Shown one piece after another: positions 36,101-44,007 of a stretch of 64,000 nt of DNA. Position numbers and translations under genes: made by a program. The stretch lies in the NCBI GenBank assembly GCA_026122225.1, contig JANEZZ010000519.1:248001-312000 (forward strand), in the 5' to 3' direction. The notes below the pieces were generated by a model. The model had not been told where the DNA came from. It did no database searches and saw only the letters and a program-made list of their open reading frames with translations. The stretch's first letter is position 1; each line of letters begins with the position of its first letter. This DNA comes from Heloderma charlesbogerti. Taxonomy: Eukaryota; Chordata; Lepidosauria; Squamata; Helodermatidae.

Positions 36101-36706
36101 CATTCCAGATCCCCCCCCATGGAGTCAATGGCTGCTTGATCCCCTATTCAAGAGGTGCCACTCCTGATGGCTACACACCACCCCCAGTATCAGAGGCAAT
36201 ACACCTCTATATACCAGTTGCTGGGGAACATGGGCATGAGGGAGCTGCTGCACTCATGTCCTCCTTGTGTTTCCGTGGGCAGCTGGTCTGATCCAACATG
36301 GCTGTTCTTATGATGATCTTCCGTGTTAGAAAACTCCTTACCAGAAAAAAGACAAACGGGGAAGGGCTCACTCAGCCTTACAAGAAAGCAGAGCAAGCTG
36401 CGCCTCCAGGGTCTCTACCCCAAAGCGTTTATGTTCGTGCTTCCCCCGCCCCAAACCCCACCGCCTTCTCCTCACCTGTTGCTGGATGTTGCGAACTCGC
36501 AGGTTATGCTGTCGGGGCGCCGTGTGAAGCTTCTGCACAACCCACGCGCGGAACTGGTAGTAGATGTCGAAGAGGACCGAAAGGGGCAGCAAGAAGAGGC
36601 ACACGAAAACCCAGCGGTGGTGGATCAGCACATACGCGATCCCCTTGTAGCGGGCCCACAGCAGGAGCAGCAGGAGCCCAACCCCTAGAGACAGCAGGGG
36701 CCCCAT
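21024..36706 (-). CDS. DHCR24: DHCR24, 24-dehydrocholesterol reductase (nine coding exons)
   Basis: FAD-dependent sterol reductase that reduces the delta-24 double bond of desmosterol or lanosterol-type intermediates; an ER-membrane enzyme of late cholesterol synthesis (family knowledge). Seen: exons 36706-36476, 31659-31504, 29472-29367, 29116-28998, 28910-28647, 26443-26300, 22635-22438, 22280-22102 and 21177-21024 all have AG/GT borders and join without a frame break into 1551 bases, 516 residues plus stop. The N-terminus has two hydrophobic stretches (about 3-18 and 31-50). The PCMH-type FAD region carries [19 protein letters not shown] near residues 156-174, and the C-terminus ends KICKAARH. 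I recognised it by near-continuous similarity to the human protein, with the same length and a 77-codon first exon. No broken exon or missing motif was seen. It faces the CIMAP2-like gene tail to tail. Confidence 0.97.
21178..22101 (-). other. DHCR24 intron 8
   Basis: Contains an A-run (about 21413-21426), a TG/CG microsatellite (about 21739-21770) and CAACAGCGATTTTGTGGTT...CCCACAAATACACCC, probably a decayed repeat. No gene seen. Confidence 0.5.
22102..22280 (-). CDS. DHCR24: DHCR24 exon 8
   Basis: 179 bases, leaving two bases of a glycine codon. It encodes [16 protein letters not shown] through LEKFVRNVH. Acceptor CCAG|GTTTAC and donor ATGG|GTAAGG. The intron to exon 7 is 157 bases. Confidence 0.96.
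22438..22635 (-). CDS. DHCR24: DHCR24 exon 7
   Basis: 198 bases, 66 codons, phase 0. It encodes [19 protein letters not shown] through [10 protein letters not shown]. Acceptor TATAG|GATATC and donor AAA|GTAAGA. Confidence 0.96.
22636..26299 (-). other. DHCR24 intron 6
   Basis: Mostly unassigned AT-rich DNA. One recognised repeat at about 24890-25070. Long frames such as 23728-24090 and 24279-24605 have no recognisable features. Confidence 0.5.
24888..25072. repeat. 'GCAATCCTATG' repeat family copy
   Basis: GGCTGCAATTGTATATGCAC, ACCTGGGAGTAAGTCCCAAT and AGTAGACATGCATAAGATAG. A common short reptile repeat whose ends are inverted (GCAATCCTATGCA against TGCATAGGATTGC). Other copies near 19600, 38290-38385 and 58150-58225. 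Confidence 0.6.
26300..26443 (-). CDS. DHCR24: DHCR24 exon 6
   Basis: 144 bases, 48 codons, phase 0. It encodes [19 protein letters not shown] through [11 protein letters not shown]. Acceptor TTAAG|GTTAAT and donor CTCCAG|GTAAGG. Confidence 0.96.
26612..26912. repeat. Palindromic MITE-like element in DHCR24 intron 5
   Basis: CCCAGTTCACACGATCAC at the left and GTGATCGTGCAAACTGGG at the right. The inner arms also pair: CAAATAACCCATGGCCTG beside TTGGGTTATTTGAGGG, and AATCCAGGTGGCATGGCTTG beside CAAGCCATGCTGCCTGGATT. Strong hairpin potential, no coding capacity. Confidence 0.75.
27430..28060 (-). repeat. Diverged CR1-like LINE 3' region
   Basis: The plus strand shows GCCATGCTGGATCAGACC, CAGTGGCCAACCAGCTGCC, then GTGAATTCCACAGTTTAAC and ATGTCTCCCCTTACTTGC...TTTTTCCAACTCTACAATA. 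The last block is homologous to the reversed CR1 3' end seen at 38740-38880. It is therefore an old CR1-related LINE end on the minus strand, inside DHCR24 intron 5. Confidence 0.65.
28333..28456. repeat. Fold-back MITE-like repeat (CCTCCAGATGTTTTGGA family)
   Basis: GAGCCCTCCAGATGTTTTGG pairs with CCAGAACATCTGGAGGGC. The spacer CCATTGGCCATGCTGACTGG is typical of the family. In DHCR24 intron 5. Confidence 0.8.
28647..28910 (-). CDS. DHCR24: DHCR24 exon 5
   Basis: 264 bases, 88 codons, phase 0. It encodes [19 protein letters not shown] through TNEASQNK. This is the end of the PCMH-type FAD domain and the start of the C-terminal substrate domain. Borders are GTAG|GAGGAG and AACAAG|GTAACA. Confidence 0.96.
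28998..29116 (-). CDS. DHCR24: DHCR24 exon 4
   Basis: 119 bases. It completes the split glycine and encodes [16 protein letters not shown] through VRCTP. The [11 protein letters not shown] segment at residues 165-174 is the conserved flavin-contact loop of this family. Acceptor TTAG|GTGGCT and donor CCA|GTAAGA. The intron to exon 5 is only 87 bases. Confidence 0.96.
29367..29472 (-). CDS. DHCR24: DHCR24 exon 3
   Basis: 106 bases; enters in phase 0 and leaves after one base of a glycine codon. It encodes [12 protein letters not shown] through PELDDLTV, part of the FAD domain. Acceptor CATAG|GTTGTC and donor GTAG|GTGAGA. Confidence 0.96.
29635..29835 (-). repeat. Interspersed repeat fragment, unclassified
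   Basis: TTTATTTATTTGATTTATATTC tail-like start and CTGAGCTGTTTAGGGCTTTG, the latter shared with 30405-30425. LINE-like 3' end on the minus strand. Confidence 0.45.
30010..30483 (-). repeat. Interspersed repeat, unclassified LINE-like 3' end
   Basis: TATTTATTTAATTTAAACTAC...AAGTGGTTTACAAAAAATCC, then GTGCATCTTCAAGAGGAG, AGTGTTCCAGAGGATGGGTG and TAAATTGTTTAGGGCTTTG. This organisation recurs across lizard genomes; I cannot name the family. A Tc1 fragment is joined to its right end. Confidence 0.5.
30484..30952 (+). pseudogene. Tc1/mariner transposon, 3' part
   Basis: Translation gives [20 protein letters not shown], containing the last E of the DDE catalytic triad (PIENLWW), followed by a stop and AKIP-like sequence. 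The 3' end GTTGAATAATTTTGATTGCA and ACTGTA is a typical Tc1 inverted-repeat end at a TA. The first two thirds of the element are missing. In DHCR24 intron 2. Confidence 0.85.
31504..31659 (-). CDS. DHCR24: DHCR24 exon 2
   Basis: 156 bases, 52 codons, phase 0 at both ends, with acceptor TAG|GTACAAG and donor AG|GT. It encodes the start of the FAD-binding domain, including [18 protein letters not shown] and ending EVDTKRQ. Confidence 0.96.
32504..33247. mobile_element. hAT-type non-autonomous element in DHCR24 intron 1
   Basis: Ends are CAGGGGTC (32504) and GACCCCTG (to 33247). Flanks are ACTTAATC (32496-32503) and ACTTAACC (33248-33255), a 7-of-8 match. GGTGCCCACAGGCATC near the left and GGTGGTGCCCACGTGAG near the right are subterminal. 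No transposase. Confidence 0.7.
33571..33706. repeat. Fold-back MITE-like repeat (CCTCCAGATG family)
   Basis: TTTTCCCACTCTGGTGCCTT / CCAGATGTGTTGGAACTAC on the left pairs with CACATCTGGAGGGCACCAAG on the right, with CCATGCTGGCTGGGGTGGATG between. Confidence 0.8.
33729..33740. repeat. BovB target-site duplication TAAATGGTTCTT, left
   Basis: 12-base exact match to 34929-34940. Confidence 0.88.
33741..34928 (-). pseudogene. BovB LINE, 5'-truncated, in DHCR24 intron 1
   Basis: The minus strand encodes BovB RT and C-terminus in pieces: [16 protein letters not shown] (motif A intact) in 34637-34861, the motif-C block as [13 protein letters not shown] (usual YADD altered to CTDD) in 34361-34624, and [19 protein letters not shown] plus [14 protein letters not shown] in 33750-34394. 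The 3' end is GAGTCAGACACGACTTAAC. Exact 12-base duplications TAAATGGTTCTT at 33729-33740 and 34929-34940 bound it. Confidence 0.95.
34929..34940. repeat. BovB target-site duplication TAAATGGTTCTT, right
   Basis: Partner of 33729-33740. Confidence 0.88.
35016..35247 (-). repeat. tRNA-derived CORE-SINE (MIR-like)
   Basis: On the minus strand: GAGCCAGTGCAGTGTAGTGG (A box), GGGTTCTAGTCCCCG (B box), GTGACTTTGGGCCAGTCACA (CORE), CCTCACAGGGTTGTTG and a GGGATATAAATG-type tail. In DHCR24 intron 1. A second copy is at 61342-61590. Confidence 0.85.
35450..35702 (+). repeat. L2 LINE 3' end
   Basis: GCTCTCAAAACCTACTTCTT, then AAGCTGCCTTGGGTGGGC and CTGTCTATAAATATTTTAAA with (AAAT)n: the standard L2 tail. 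Confidence 0.75.
36080..36312 (-). repeat. CR1-like 3' end repeat fragment
   Basis: Minus-strand copy of the GGATCAGACC...CCAACCAGC type: the plus strand shows CAGCTGGTCTGATCCAACATG and CCAGTATCAGAGGCAATAC. Confidence 0.6.
36476..36706 (-). CDS. DHCR24: DHCR24 exon 1 (coding part)
   Basis: Encodes residues 1-77, from [10 protein letters not shown] to VRNIQQQ. The start is the ATG at 36706-36704, chosen because it gives the family's usual N-terminus. The segment holds the signal-anchor-like leucine-rich run and the [13 protein letters not shown] membrane stretch. The donor is CAG|GTGAGG just below 36476. The upstream 5' UTR lies in the CpG island and its end cannot be fixed from sequence alone. 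Confidence 0.96.
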
Positions 36707-37530
36707 TTTGAGCCTCGCCCGTCGACGAGTTCTCCAAATCTGCTCGCCTCCGACAAGGCACCCACCGGATCGCTCAAGCCGCCCGCGCCCTCGCCCGCGC
36801 CGCCTGGGCGTAAGCGGCCACCTGTTGGCGCCCCCGCTCCTGGACGCCCTAGCGCCGCCGTGCGATGCTCTGCCTGCCCGCTGCAGCTACCCAGCCCGCT
36901 CCGCCCGAACGCCTCTCAATGCTGAGGAGAGAAGAACACCCCCTTCTGGCACACTGCGCTTAACGTGCTCAAGAAGCGCGCTCCTGAGGACAAGCTGAGG
37001 CGCCCGCGCCTTTCCCCCTCAGCCTCATGCAGCCGTTTCACGCGCGCTCGCGGCTGCCCTCGCCCGCGCCCCTACGCTCTCGGGGGGCTCACTGACTGTC
37101 CCCCGACGTTCACACCCCTGAATGCCGGTGCCCCGCTTCGGCCCGCCCAGCCGACCCGAGCCGCTTGCCTCACCCCCGCCCACGGAGCGCAGCCTGCTCA
37201 TCCTTTGCGGGGACAGACCGTTCTCCCCCCCGCCCAACTCGGAGGACCGCCCACCTGCCTCCTGGTTGGCTGGGCTGCTCCCTCAGCGGTGAGGAGAGGG
37301 ATACTGTCCAACCAGTGGGAAAGCGCCGTATGGATCGGATCAGGCCGCGAGCGGCGGGATTGGCTGGAGGCGCGACAGCCGGCACCGCGGAGGTGGTGCG
37401 GCGGAGCGAGCCCGCGGGCCGGCCGCGGTGGTTCGTCCGCGTGACCCCGAAGCGGCGCGAGATGGGCGGGAGGCTCCTTCGCTCCCGCCGTTGCACTAGG
37501 CAGGCCGGGTTGCTTTCATCGCCAGTTAGG
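36476..37530. promoter_or_regulatory. CpG island and promoter region of DHCR24
   Basis: Very GC- and CpG-rich DNA over the first exon and about 800 bases upstream. On the minus strand there is a CCAAT box (RC of ATTGGCT at 37359-37365), several GC boxes (for example CCCCGCCC near 37174) and SRE-like TCACCCCC at about 37167. Mammalian DHCR24 is known to be driven by SREBP with NF-Y; assigning these particular motifs is inference. The transcription start is not visible. Confidence 0.7.
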
Positions 37531-37658
37531 AGGGGCGCTGCGAGGCATGGTTCTTAAAAGACATTTTTATCCAGGGGCTCGGATCTTTTTTCAGTGGGAA
37601 GTCTAAATACTAAACCGGTTCCGATCACGCGAATTCCCCAACACCTTTTATCAATGCC

Positions 37659-37690
37659 TCTCTCTCTCTCTCTCTCTCTCTCTCCCCCTC
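37659..37690. repeat. (CT)n microsatellite
   Basis: Unbroken TC dinucleotides upstream of DHCR24. Another CT-rich tract is at 39427-39462. Confidence 0.9.
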
Positions 37691-37710
37691 TGTTGTTAAT
37701 CTACTGCAGT

Positions 37711-37822
37711 CTTCCCCAACCTGATGCCCCCCCAGATGTGTTGGACTACAATTCCCAGCATCCCCAGCCAGAATGGGAGTTGTAGTCCAGCACATCAGGA
37801 GGGCACCCCAATGGGCACGACT
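37711..37822. repeat. Fold-back MITE-like repeat (CCTCCAGATG family)
   Basis: CTTCCCCAACCTGATGCCCC and CCAGATGTGTTGGACTAC pair with GTAGTCCAGCACATC and AGGAGGGCACCCCAATGGG. Confidence 0.75.
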
Positions 37823-38409
37823 GGTCTACCGTAGCAAGAACAAAGAGTTAGGGGGGAGAGCGGGCAGAGGCGGCAGTTTGCGATTTCTCTCGAGGCAGCG
37901 CTGTGGCCCCAATCTTCCCTGAGCGCGCAGAGATAAGACAGAAGAGGAACAAGGAGTAGCCACTTGCCTTCTCGTGCTTGCCCCTCTTCCCTTCTCCTCA
38001 CCCAAGGCAATAGAGCTCGGAGGAGGTGACGTTTTGTGGGGGGAGAGCAGGGTTTCCACCCTCCGCTACCTGGCAAGGAAAAGGAGATTGCCAGTAGTGT
38101 AGTGGCAAATTCAGAAGTGCAGGGTCCCTCCATGATAGGCACAGTCCCCTTGTAAGATTACGCAACCTTGTAAGATTATGCAATAAAAATGAGTTTGCAG
38201 TCACATACCTTATCTCTAAGCTATAATTTCTCCCTGCTGCGTTTGTGCAGTTACTTGTGATTTCAGCACCTTCTATTTCAGTGCTGAGTGCAACTCAGTG
38301 CTATGCCTGTTTACTCAGAAGTCCCATTGAGTTCAATGGGTGTACTCCCTTGTAAGCGTGCATAGGATTGCAGTCTTCATCTTCTCATCCTTGGTATGCA
38401 TAAAGTAAT

Positions 38410-38883
38410 AATCATAGAATCATAGAATAGTAGGGTTGGAAGGGGCCTACAAGGCCATCGAGTCCAACCCCCTGCTCAATGCAGGAATCCAAGTCAGAGC
38501 ATCCCTGACAGATGGCTGTCCAGCCTCGTCTTGAACGCCTCCAGTGTGGGAGAGCCCACCACCTCCCTAGGGAATTGGTTCCATTGTCGTATTGCTCTAA
38601 CAGTCAGGAAGTTTTTCCTGATGTTCAGCCGGAATCTGGCTTCCTGTCCCTTGAGCCCATTATTCTGTGTCCTGCACTCTGGGATGATCAAGAAGAGATC
38701 CTGGCCTTCCTCTCTGTGACAACCTTTCAAGTACTTGAAGAGCGCTATCATATCTCCCCTCAGTCTTCTCTTTTCAAGGCTAAACATGCCCAGTTCTTTC
38801 AGTCTCTCTTCATAGGGCTTTGTTTCCAGTCCCCTGATCATCTTTGTTGCCCTCCTCTGAACCCTCTCCAGTTTGTCTGCATC
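38410..38883 (-). repeat. CR1 LINE 3' end (minus copy, separated part)
   Basis: AATCATAGAATCATAGAATAG is the reversed CR1 3' terminus. The minus-strand frame 38494-38907 reads [20 protein letters not shown], then [20 protein letters not shown]. It stops at GTCTGCATC, where a TGTCAGG LTR end begins. Probably the 3' end of the CR1 that continues at 40262. Confidence 0.9.
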
Positions 38884-39412
38884 TGTCAGGGTGGACACTG
38901 AGCCCATAGAACCTCAGAGCAGTTCTGATTCTGAGGAGGAACAGCCATCCGTGGGAGAGGAGTGCGCTCTTCCCTCCCAGGCCCTGCAGCTGGCAGAGAT
39001 TCCTCCTGCTGGCATTGCAGAGATAGACAGCGGTCCTGGGAGTGAAAGAGCGCGGGAGGAGGGCTGGCTGGATGCTCGACACAGACGCAAAGAGCAACGA
39101 GCTATGGAGGGCGTGGAAAGGAGGCGTAGCGCCCGTTTGGCGCGCAAGCAATGGTCACGTCCAGAGGACCCAAGGGAAAAGGGGAGGGACTCTTCCTAGC
39201 CCATACGTTCAGGGTCTACAAGTGATTCTTGTTCAAACGGGGACCAACTGTTTCCAACCCGGGGCATAGATTACTCTGCTATTCATAGCTTAGTCACTGG
39301 TGATAGAGTTATTAAGTTGTAAAAGGAATAAAGCCTTGAAAAGAATCCTTTGTCTGTGCCTGGAGTTGGCTACTGGAGTAGACTGAAAGAGGCTGGCCAG
39401 GGCCTCCTGACA
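38884..39412 (+). repeat. LTR (5') of a Ty3-like retrotransposon
   Basis: Begins TGTCAGG and ends CCTGACA, 529 bases, with AATAAA at 39327-39332. It is followed by TTTGGTCCCC, where TGG at 39416 could start a primer-binding site, and then by a gag frame. It interrupts CR1 sequence on its left. Confidence 0.75.
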
Positions 39413-39468
39413 GTTTGGTCCCCGTTCCTCTTTTCTCTCTCTCTCTCTCGCTCTCCTCCTACTGCCAA

Positions 39469-40260
39469 ATGGAGGGTGCCGGAGACCCGACGGTGCAGGC
39501 TCTGGCGCAAGAGAACCAGATTCTCCGTGATCAAATGGCTCAACTGACGGCTGCCATGCAGATTCTACAAGCTGCGGTTCAACCCCTGCCACCTCCGATT
39601 CCCCCCTGCTGCAAGTGCCCGGTGGCCTTGCCAGAAAAATTTTCTGGGGAGAAGGGACTTTTTCAGATTTTCAGGGCCCAATCGGAGCTGTACATGCACC
39701 TTCGACCTGAGGACTTCCTGACGGAACAGGTTTGTGTGGGCTTCATCATTAACTTACTTTCTGGCGTGGCCGCTAAATGGGCTTCGGGACTCCTTCTCGC
39801 TAATGACCCCCTGCTCGGGGACTATCAAGGTTTCATGACAGCGATGGCCTGTTTTTTCGGTGACCCCCTGCGTACGCAGACAGCTTCTCGGAAGATTCGC
39901 CGCCTCAGGCAGGGCAAGGACTCAGTTTTCAGCTATGCGACAACTTTTTGCTTGCTGATGCAGGATTTACAGTGGAATGATGCCGTGCTGGTGGCTCAGT
40001 TTTTGGATGGTTTAAATGACGAGATCTTGGACAAGTTGGTGCGCACACCCAGCCCGCTGACTTTGGAGGACCTCATCCAGACCTGCCTTCAGATAGATAG
40101 TCGGCTGGAGGGGCACCAGCAGACCCGGAGGGGTGCCGGGGGCCGAGATTTCCCTCCTCCCATTCCCCCACGTTTCCTGCCTGCTCCCCCACCCCCCCCT
40201 GCGGTGGGGGTGGAGGAGACCCCGATGCAGCTGGGAGCTACTCGAGCCCCGCTGCTGCCA
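39469..40260 (+). pseudogene. Ty3-like Gag, truncated by junction with CR1
   Basis: The ATG at 39469 opens MEGAGDPTVQALAQENQ, a short coiled-coil start. Then come LPEKFSGEKGLFQIFRAQSE, LLSGVAAKWASGLL, AQFLDGLNDEILDKLV and TLEDLIQTCLQIDSRL: the capsid-like core of Ty3/gypsy (Sushi-ichi-like) Gag, related to the domesticated PEG10/RTL family. After about 264 codons the frame runs into reversed CR1 sequence (from about 40261) and ends at 40446. No zinc knuckle, pol or 3' LTR remains. An LTR retrotransposon, not an env-bearing retrovirus. Confidence 0.85.
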
Positions 40261-40261
40261 C

Positions 40262-43103
40262 AGTCCACAAGGGAGGTTACTCGATCAAAAAATGAGATCA
40301 GATTCGTCTGGCAGGGCTTGTTTTTGACAAATCCATGTTGGCTTCAAGTAATCACTGCATTGTTTTCAAGGTGCTTCCAGATAGATTGCTTTATCATCTG
40401 CTCCAGAATTTTCCCAGGGATTGATGTCAGACTGACTGGTCTGTAGTTCCCAGGTTCCTCCTTTTTACCCTTTTTGAAGATAGGGACAACATTAGCCCTC
40501 CTCCAGTCATCTGGCACTTCCCCTGTCCTCCATGATTTCTCAAAGAGAATAGACAGTGGTTCTGAGAGTTCTTCTGCCAGTTCCTTTATTACTCTAGGAT
40601 GCAGTTCATCTGGCCCTGGAGATCTGAACTCATTCAAAGTAATTGGGTGTTCCTTGACCATATGCCTATCAATCTGAAGCTGCAATCCTGCCCCTTCAGC
40701 CTGTACTTCGCCTTTGCCAGGGGCGTCATAGACCCTCTTTTGGGAGAAGACTGAGCCAAAGTAGGAATTGAGCACCTCTGCCTTTTCTTTATCCTCTGTT
40801 ATCATTTTTCCATCCTTATTTAATAGCTGAACCACCATTTCTTTCCCCTATCTTTTACTATGCACGTAGCTGAAGAAAGCCTTTTTGTTGTTTTTAGCAT
40901 CCCTCGCTAACCTCAGCTCGTTCTCAGCTTTAGCCTTCCTGACACCATCCCTGCAATTCTGTGCTACCTGCCTGTACTCTGCCTTTGTTGCTTGGCCTTC
41001 TTTCCACTTCCTATATGTGTCCTTTTTTGTTTTCAGGTGATCTCTAAGCTTTTTGTGAAGCCACATTGGCTTCTTCTGTTGTCTTCCACCTTTTCTTCTT
41101 GTTAGAATTGTTTGTAATTGTGCCTTGAGAATTTCCTTTTTTAAAAGCTCCCACCCATCTTGGACTCCTTTTGTCATTAGCGTCGCTTGCCATGGTACTT
41201 TACTGATCATGGTTCTGAGGTTATTAAAATCAGCTTTCCTAAAATCCAGGGTACGCGTTTGACTACGCTTGGCTTTTGCTTCCCTTAGAACCAAGAACTC
41301 AAGTATAACATGGTCGCTTTCCCCCAGAGTTCCTGTAACTGCTACTTTATCCACTAAGTCATCTCTGTTGGTTAGGATCAAGTCAAGGATAGCCGATCCT
41401 CTAGTTCCTTTCTCTACTTTCTGTAGGAGGAAGTTATCCGCCACACAAGTCAGGAATTTCCTGGAGGGGCCATGTTTTGCAGAATTTGTCTCCCAACAAA
41501 TATTGGGGAAATTGAAGTCCCCCATTACTACTACATCATGCTTCCTTAAAACATTGGCTATTTGCTTTTCAAAAGTTTCATCCTTGTCTTCTCCTTGATT
41601 GGGTGGCCGGTAGTAGACTCCGACCACCAGGTTCCTTTTATTCTTTGCTCCATTTATTTCAACCCAGATGCTCTCGATGGGGCTACCAAGCTCCTCCTCC
41701 TGTATTTCTGTGCAGAGATATGTATGTTTCACATATAGTGCAACCCCACCTCCCTTTCTGTTCCTCCTGTTCTTTTGGAACAAGTTATGTCCTTCAATTG
41801 CTGTATTCCAGTCATGAGAGTCATCCCACCAAGTCTCAGTTATACCTATCAAGTCATAATTTCCCTCCTGTATTAAGAGTTCCAGTTCGTTCTGTTTGTT
41901 TCCCATACTCTGGGCATTAGTATATAGACATCGAAGACAATGTGCTTCATAGTCTGGCTTTCTTCCTACATGTGTCTGAAGACTATTATTGGGCACTATT
42001 CGAGCTGTTCTCTCCATTGCAGTGCATGCGCCTACGTCCACTGTTACCCCCAACATTACATCTCCCTTCCCTGTAGGATGCAGTTTAAAGCCCTCCTGAT
42101 GAAGTTCTTCATGCTGTGGCCAAACACATTCTTCCCAGCCTTTGTGAGGTGCATCCCGTCCTTTGCCAACAGCCCATCTTCTAGGAAGTATGGCCCATGG
42201 TCCCAGAATCCAAATCTCTCGTTGGCACCACCTTCGTAGCCAGTCATTCACCCGGAGTATTTTTCGTTCCCTTTCTATACCTCTTCTAACTACTGGAAGG
42301 ATGGATGAGAAAACTATCTGGGCCCCAAAGTTCTTGAGTTTCCTTCCCAAAGCTTCAAAGTCTGACGTGATCTCTTCGTAGCTCCGCTTGGTGGTATCAT
42401 TTGTTCCCACATGGATGAGAAGAAAGGGATACCTGTCAGTGGGCTTTATGAGTGCAGGCAACCTTTCAGTCATGTCTCTAATCCATCCTCCCGGGAGACA
42501 ACATACCTGGCGAGTCCACGGGTCTTCGCAACATACTTGGGTCTCGATCCCACGCAGCAAGGAGTCTCCCACTACTATCACTCTTCTCTTCTTCTTCTTG
42601 TAGGCCTGGGTTTCATCACCTCTGTTTGACTGACCTTCAGCCTCTTGCTCACTCTCATGTAGGTTCCCCTGTGATTCTTCCTCTGCAGGCTGTCCTCCAG
42701 TCTCATCCGCAAGTACCTGGAATTGGTTCCACAGCTCCACTGCTTCCACTGGTGCAGAGTGGCATCTAGTTCTTCTTCTCCTAACTGTCACCCTTTTCCA
42801 AGGAGTATTCTCTACTCCATTTTTCTTCACCTCAGCATTTCCCACTGCCTCATCTTGCTGTTGCTCTTCAAGCTTCTGGTCTTCCCTTTGCTGCTGTAGT
42901 TCCCCCATTCTGTCCAAGAACTCTTCATGTTCTCTTATTCCCCGGAGGGTCGACAGTCGCTGCTCCAGTCCACTTACTTTTTCTTCCAGCAGCATGATCA
43001 ACTTGCACTTGTTGCATGTGTAGGCCATGTTGTTCTCAGGCAAGAAAACAAACATTGCACACACCTTGCAGGTCACCACCACTGGAGAGTCCTGTCCTTC
43101 CAT
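40262..43103 (-). pseudogene. CR1 LINE, ORF1 (esterase) and ORF2 (endonuclease, RT start)
   Basis: The frame 43103-40848 (751 codons) starts with a CxxC...CxxC finger (CKVCAMF...YTCNKC) and a coiled coil. It then has an SGNH/GDSL esterase domain (VVGDSLLRGIETQ, HVGTNDTTKRSY) and the AP-type endonuclease (NAQSMGNKQNELELL, ITETWWDDSHDW, VMGDFNFPNICW, GESDHVILEF). The last esterase block, KDGMHLTKAGK, is in another frame (42056-42247), so an indel near 42210 has fused ORF1 to the ORF2 frame. RT begins at 40838 (164 codons) and stops. The RT catalytic centre is missing at the 40261 junction. Confidence 0.92.
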
Positions 43104-43840
43104 TGCCTCGTCTCCCTTTTTGTGTCTAGCTTTGTGATTGTTCTAGACTAGCCTGTGCCTGCTCCTCTACTCAGTAGAGGTTAAAAGCAGAGTCCCACTG
43201 GTGTGGAAGTGTGTGTTACAAGACAAATAAATGAAAAAGTCAGTTAAAAAATAAAATAAAATGAAATGAAAAAATGAAAAAAATGTCAGGGGCCTCCCCC
43301 TTGACCTCCCCTGCCGAACTCCCTTGGCCAACTCCTGTTTGCTCCCCCTCTTTGCTCGCACTGGTCGCTTGCTCTCTGGGAGCTTGCTTGCTTCTGTAGT
43401 CCCTGGACCAGCTGGAGCAGCTTGCTTTGCTCTGCTCAGCTGGGAGGCAGGAAACAGACTGAAGCTTCCCACCCACTCAGCTGCTGGGAGTACTCAGGCC
43501 ACACACCCCCAATTCAGTTGGAGCTCTCAGAAGCACCTGGTGAGCTCACAGCCACTCAGAAGGATAAAGGGCAGCTCCCTGGGCTTCCTGCAGCCCACTT
43601 ACCTCTTTGCCTCTGTCTCCTTTGTCTCCTTTGTCTCTTCTTCCACTGCAACTCCCCTGGCCAACTCCTGTTTGCTCCCCCTGTTCACTCACTCTGGTCG
43701 CTCGCTCTCTGGGAGCTTGCTTGCTTCTGTAGTCTCTGGACCAGCTGGAGCAGCTTGCTTTGCTCTGCTCTGCTCAGCTGGGAGGCGGGAAACAGACGCA
43801 GAGTGCAGAACAAAAGTACCGCTCAGCATGTAAAGTAGGC
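43104..43840 (-). promoter_or_regulatory. CR1 5' UTR with two tandem blocks
   Basis: Upstream of ORF1 on the minus strand. Two blocks of about 150 bases (43317-43465 and 43648-43801) are nearly the same: CTGGCCAACTCCTGTTTGC, GCTCTCTGGGAGCTTGC, GCTGGAGCAGCTTGCTTTGC and GCTGGGAGGCGGGAAACAG. Start spacing is about 330 bases. Such repeated units often hold the internal promoter of full-length LINEs; that role is inferred. Confidence 0.6.
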
Positions 43841-44007
43841 ATTTCACAGATGACTAGCCACGGCCCATGTGTTTGAACATTTTGCGATGATCACAATATA
43901 AAATAAAAGTTGGCTTCTCTACAGACACATCAGAAAACATCCTTTAGCAAACTCTGTGGTAGAAAACATTTAAAAGCTCCTGTCATGTGTCTCCAAGATA
44001 CATAATC

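Noticed and set aside
36298..37557. Several plus-strand frames over the DHCR24 promoter
   Set aside because: Compositional frames opposite exon 1 and its promoter.
38884..40260. Endogenous retrovirus
   Set aside because: Gag is of Ty3/Sushi-ichi type, and no pro-pol or env is present. The evidence fits an LTR retrotransposon fragment.
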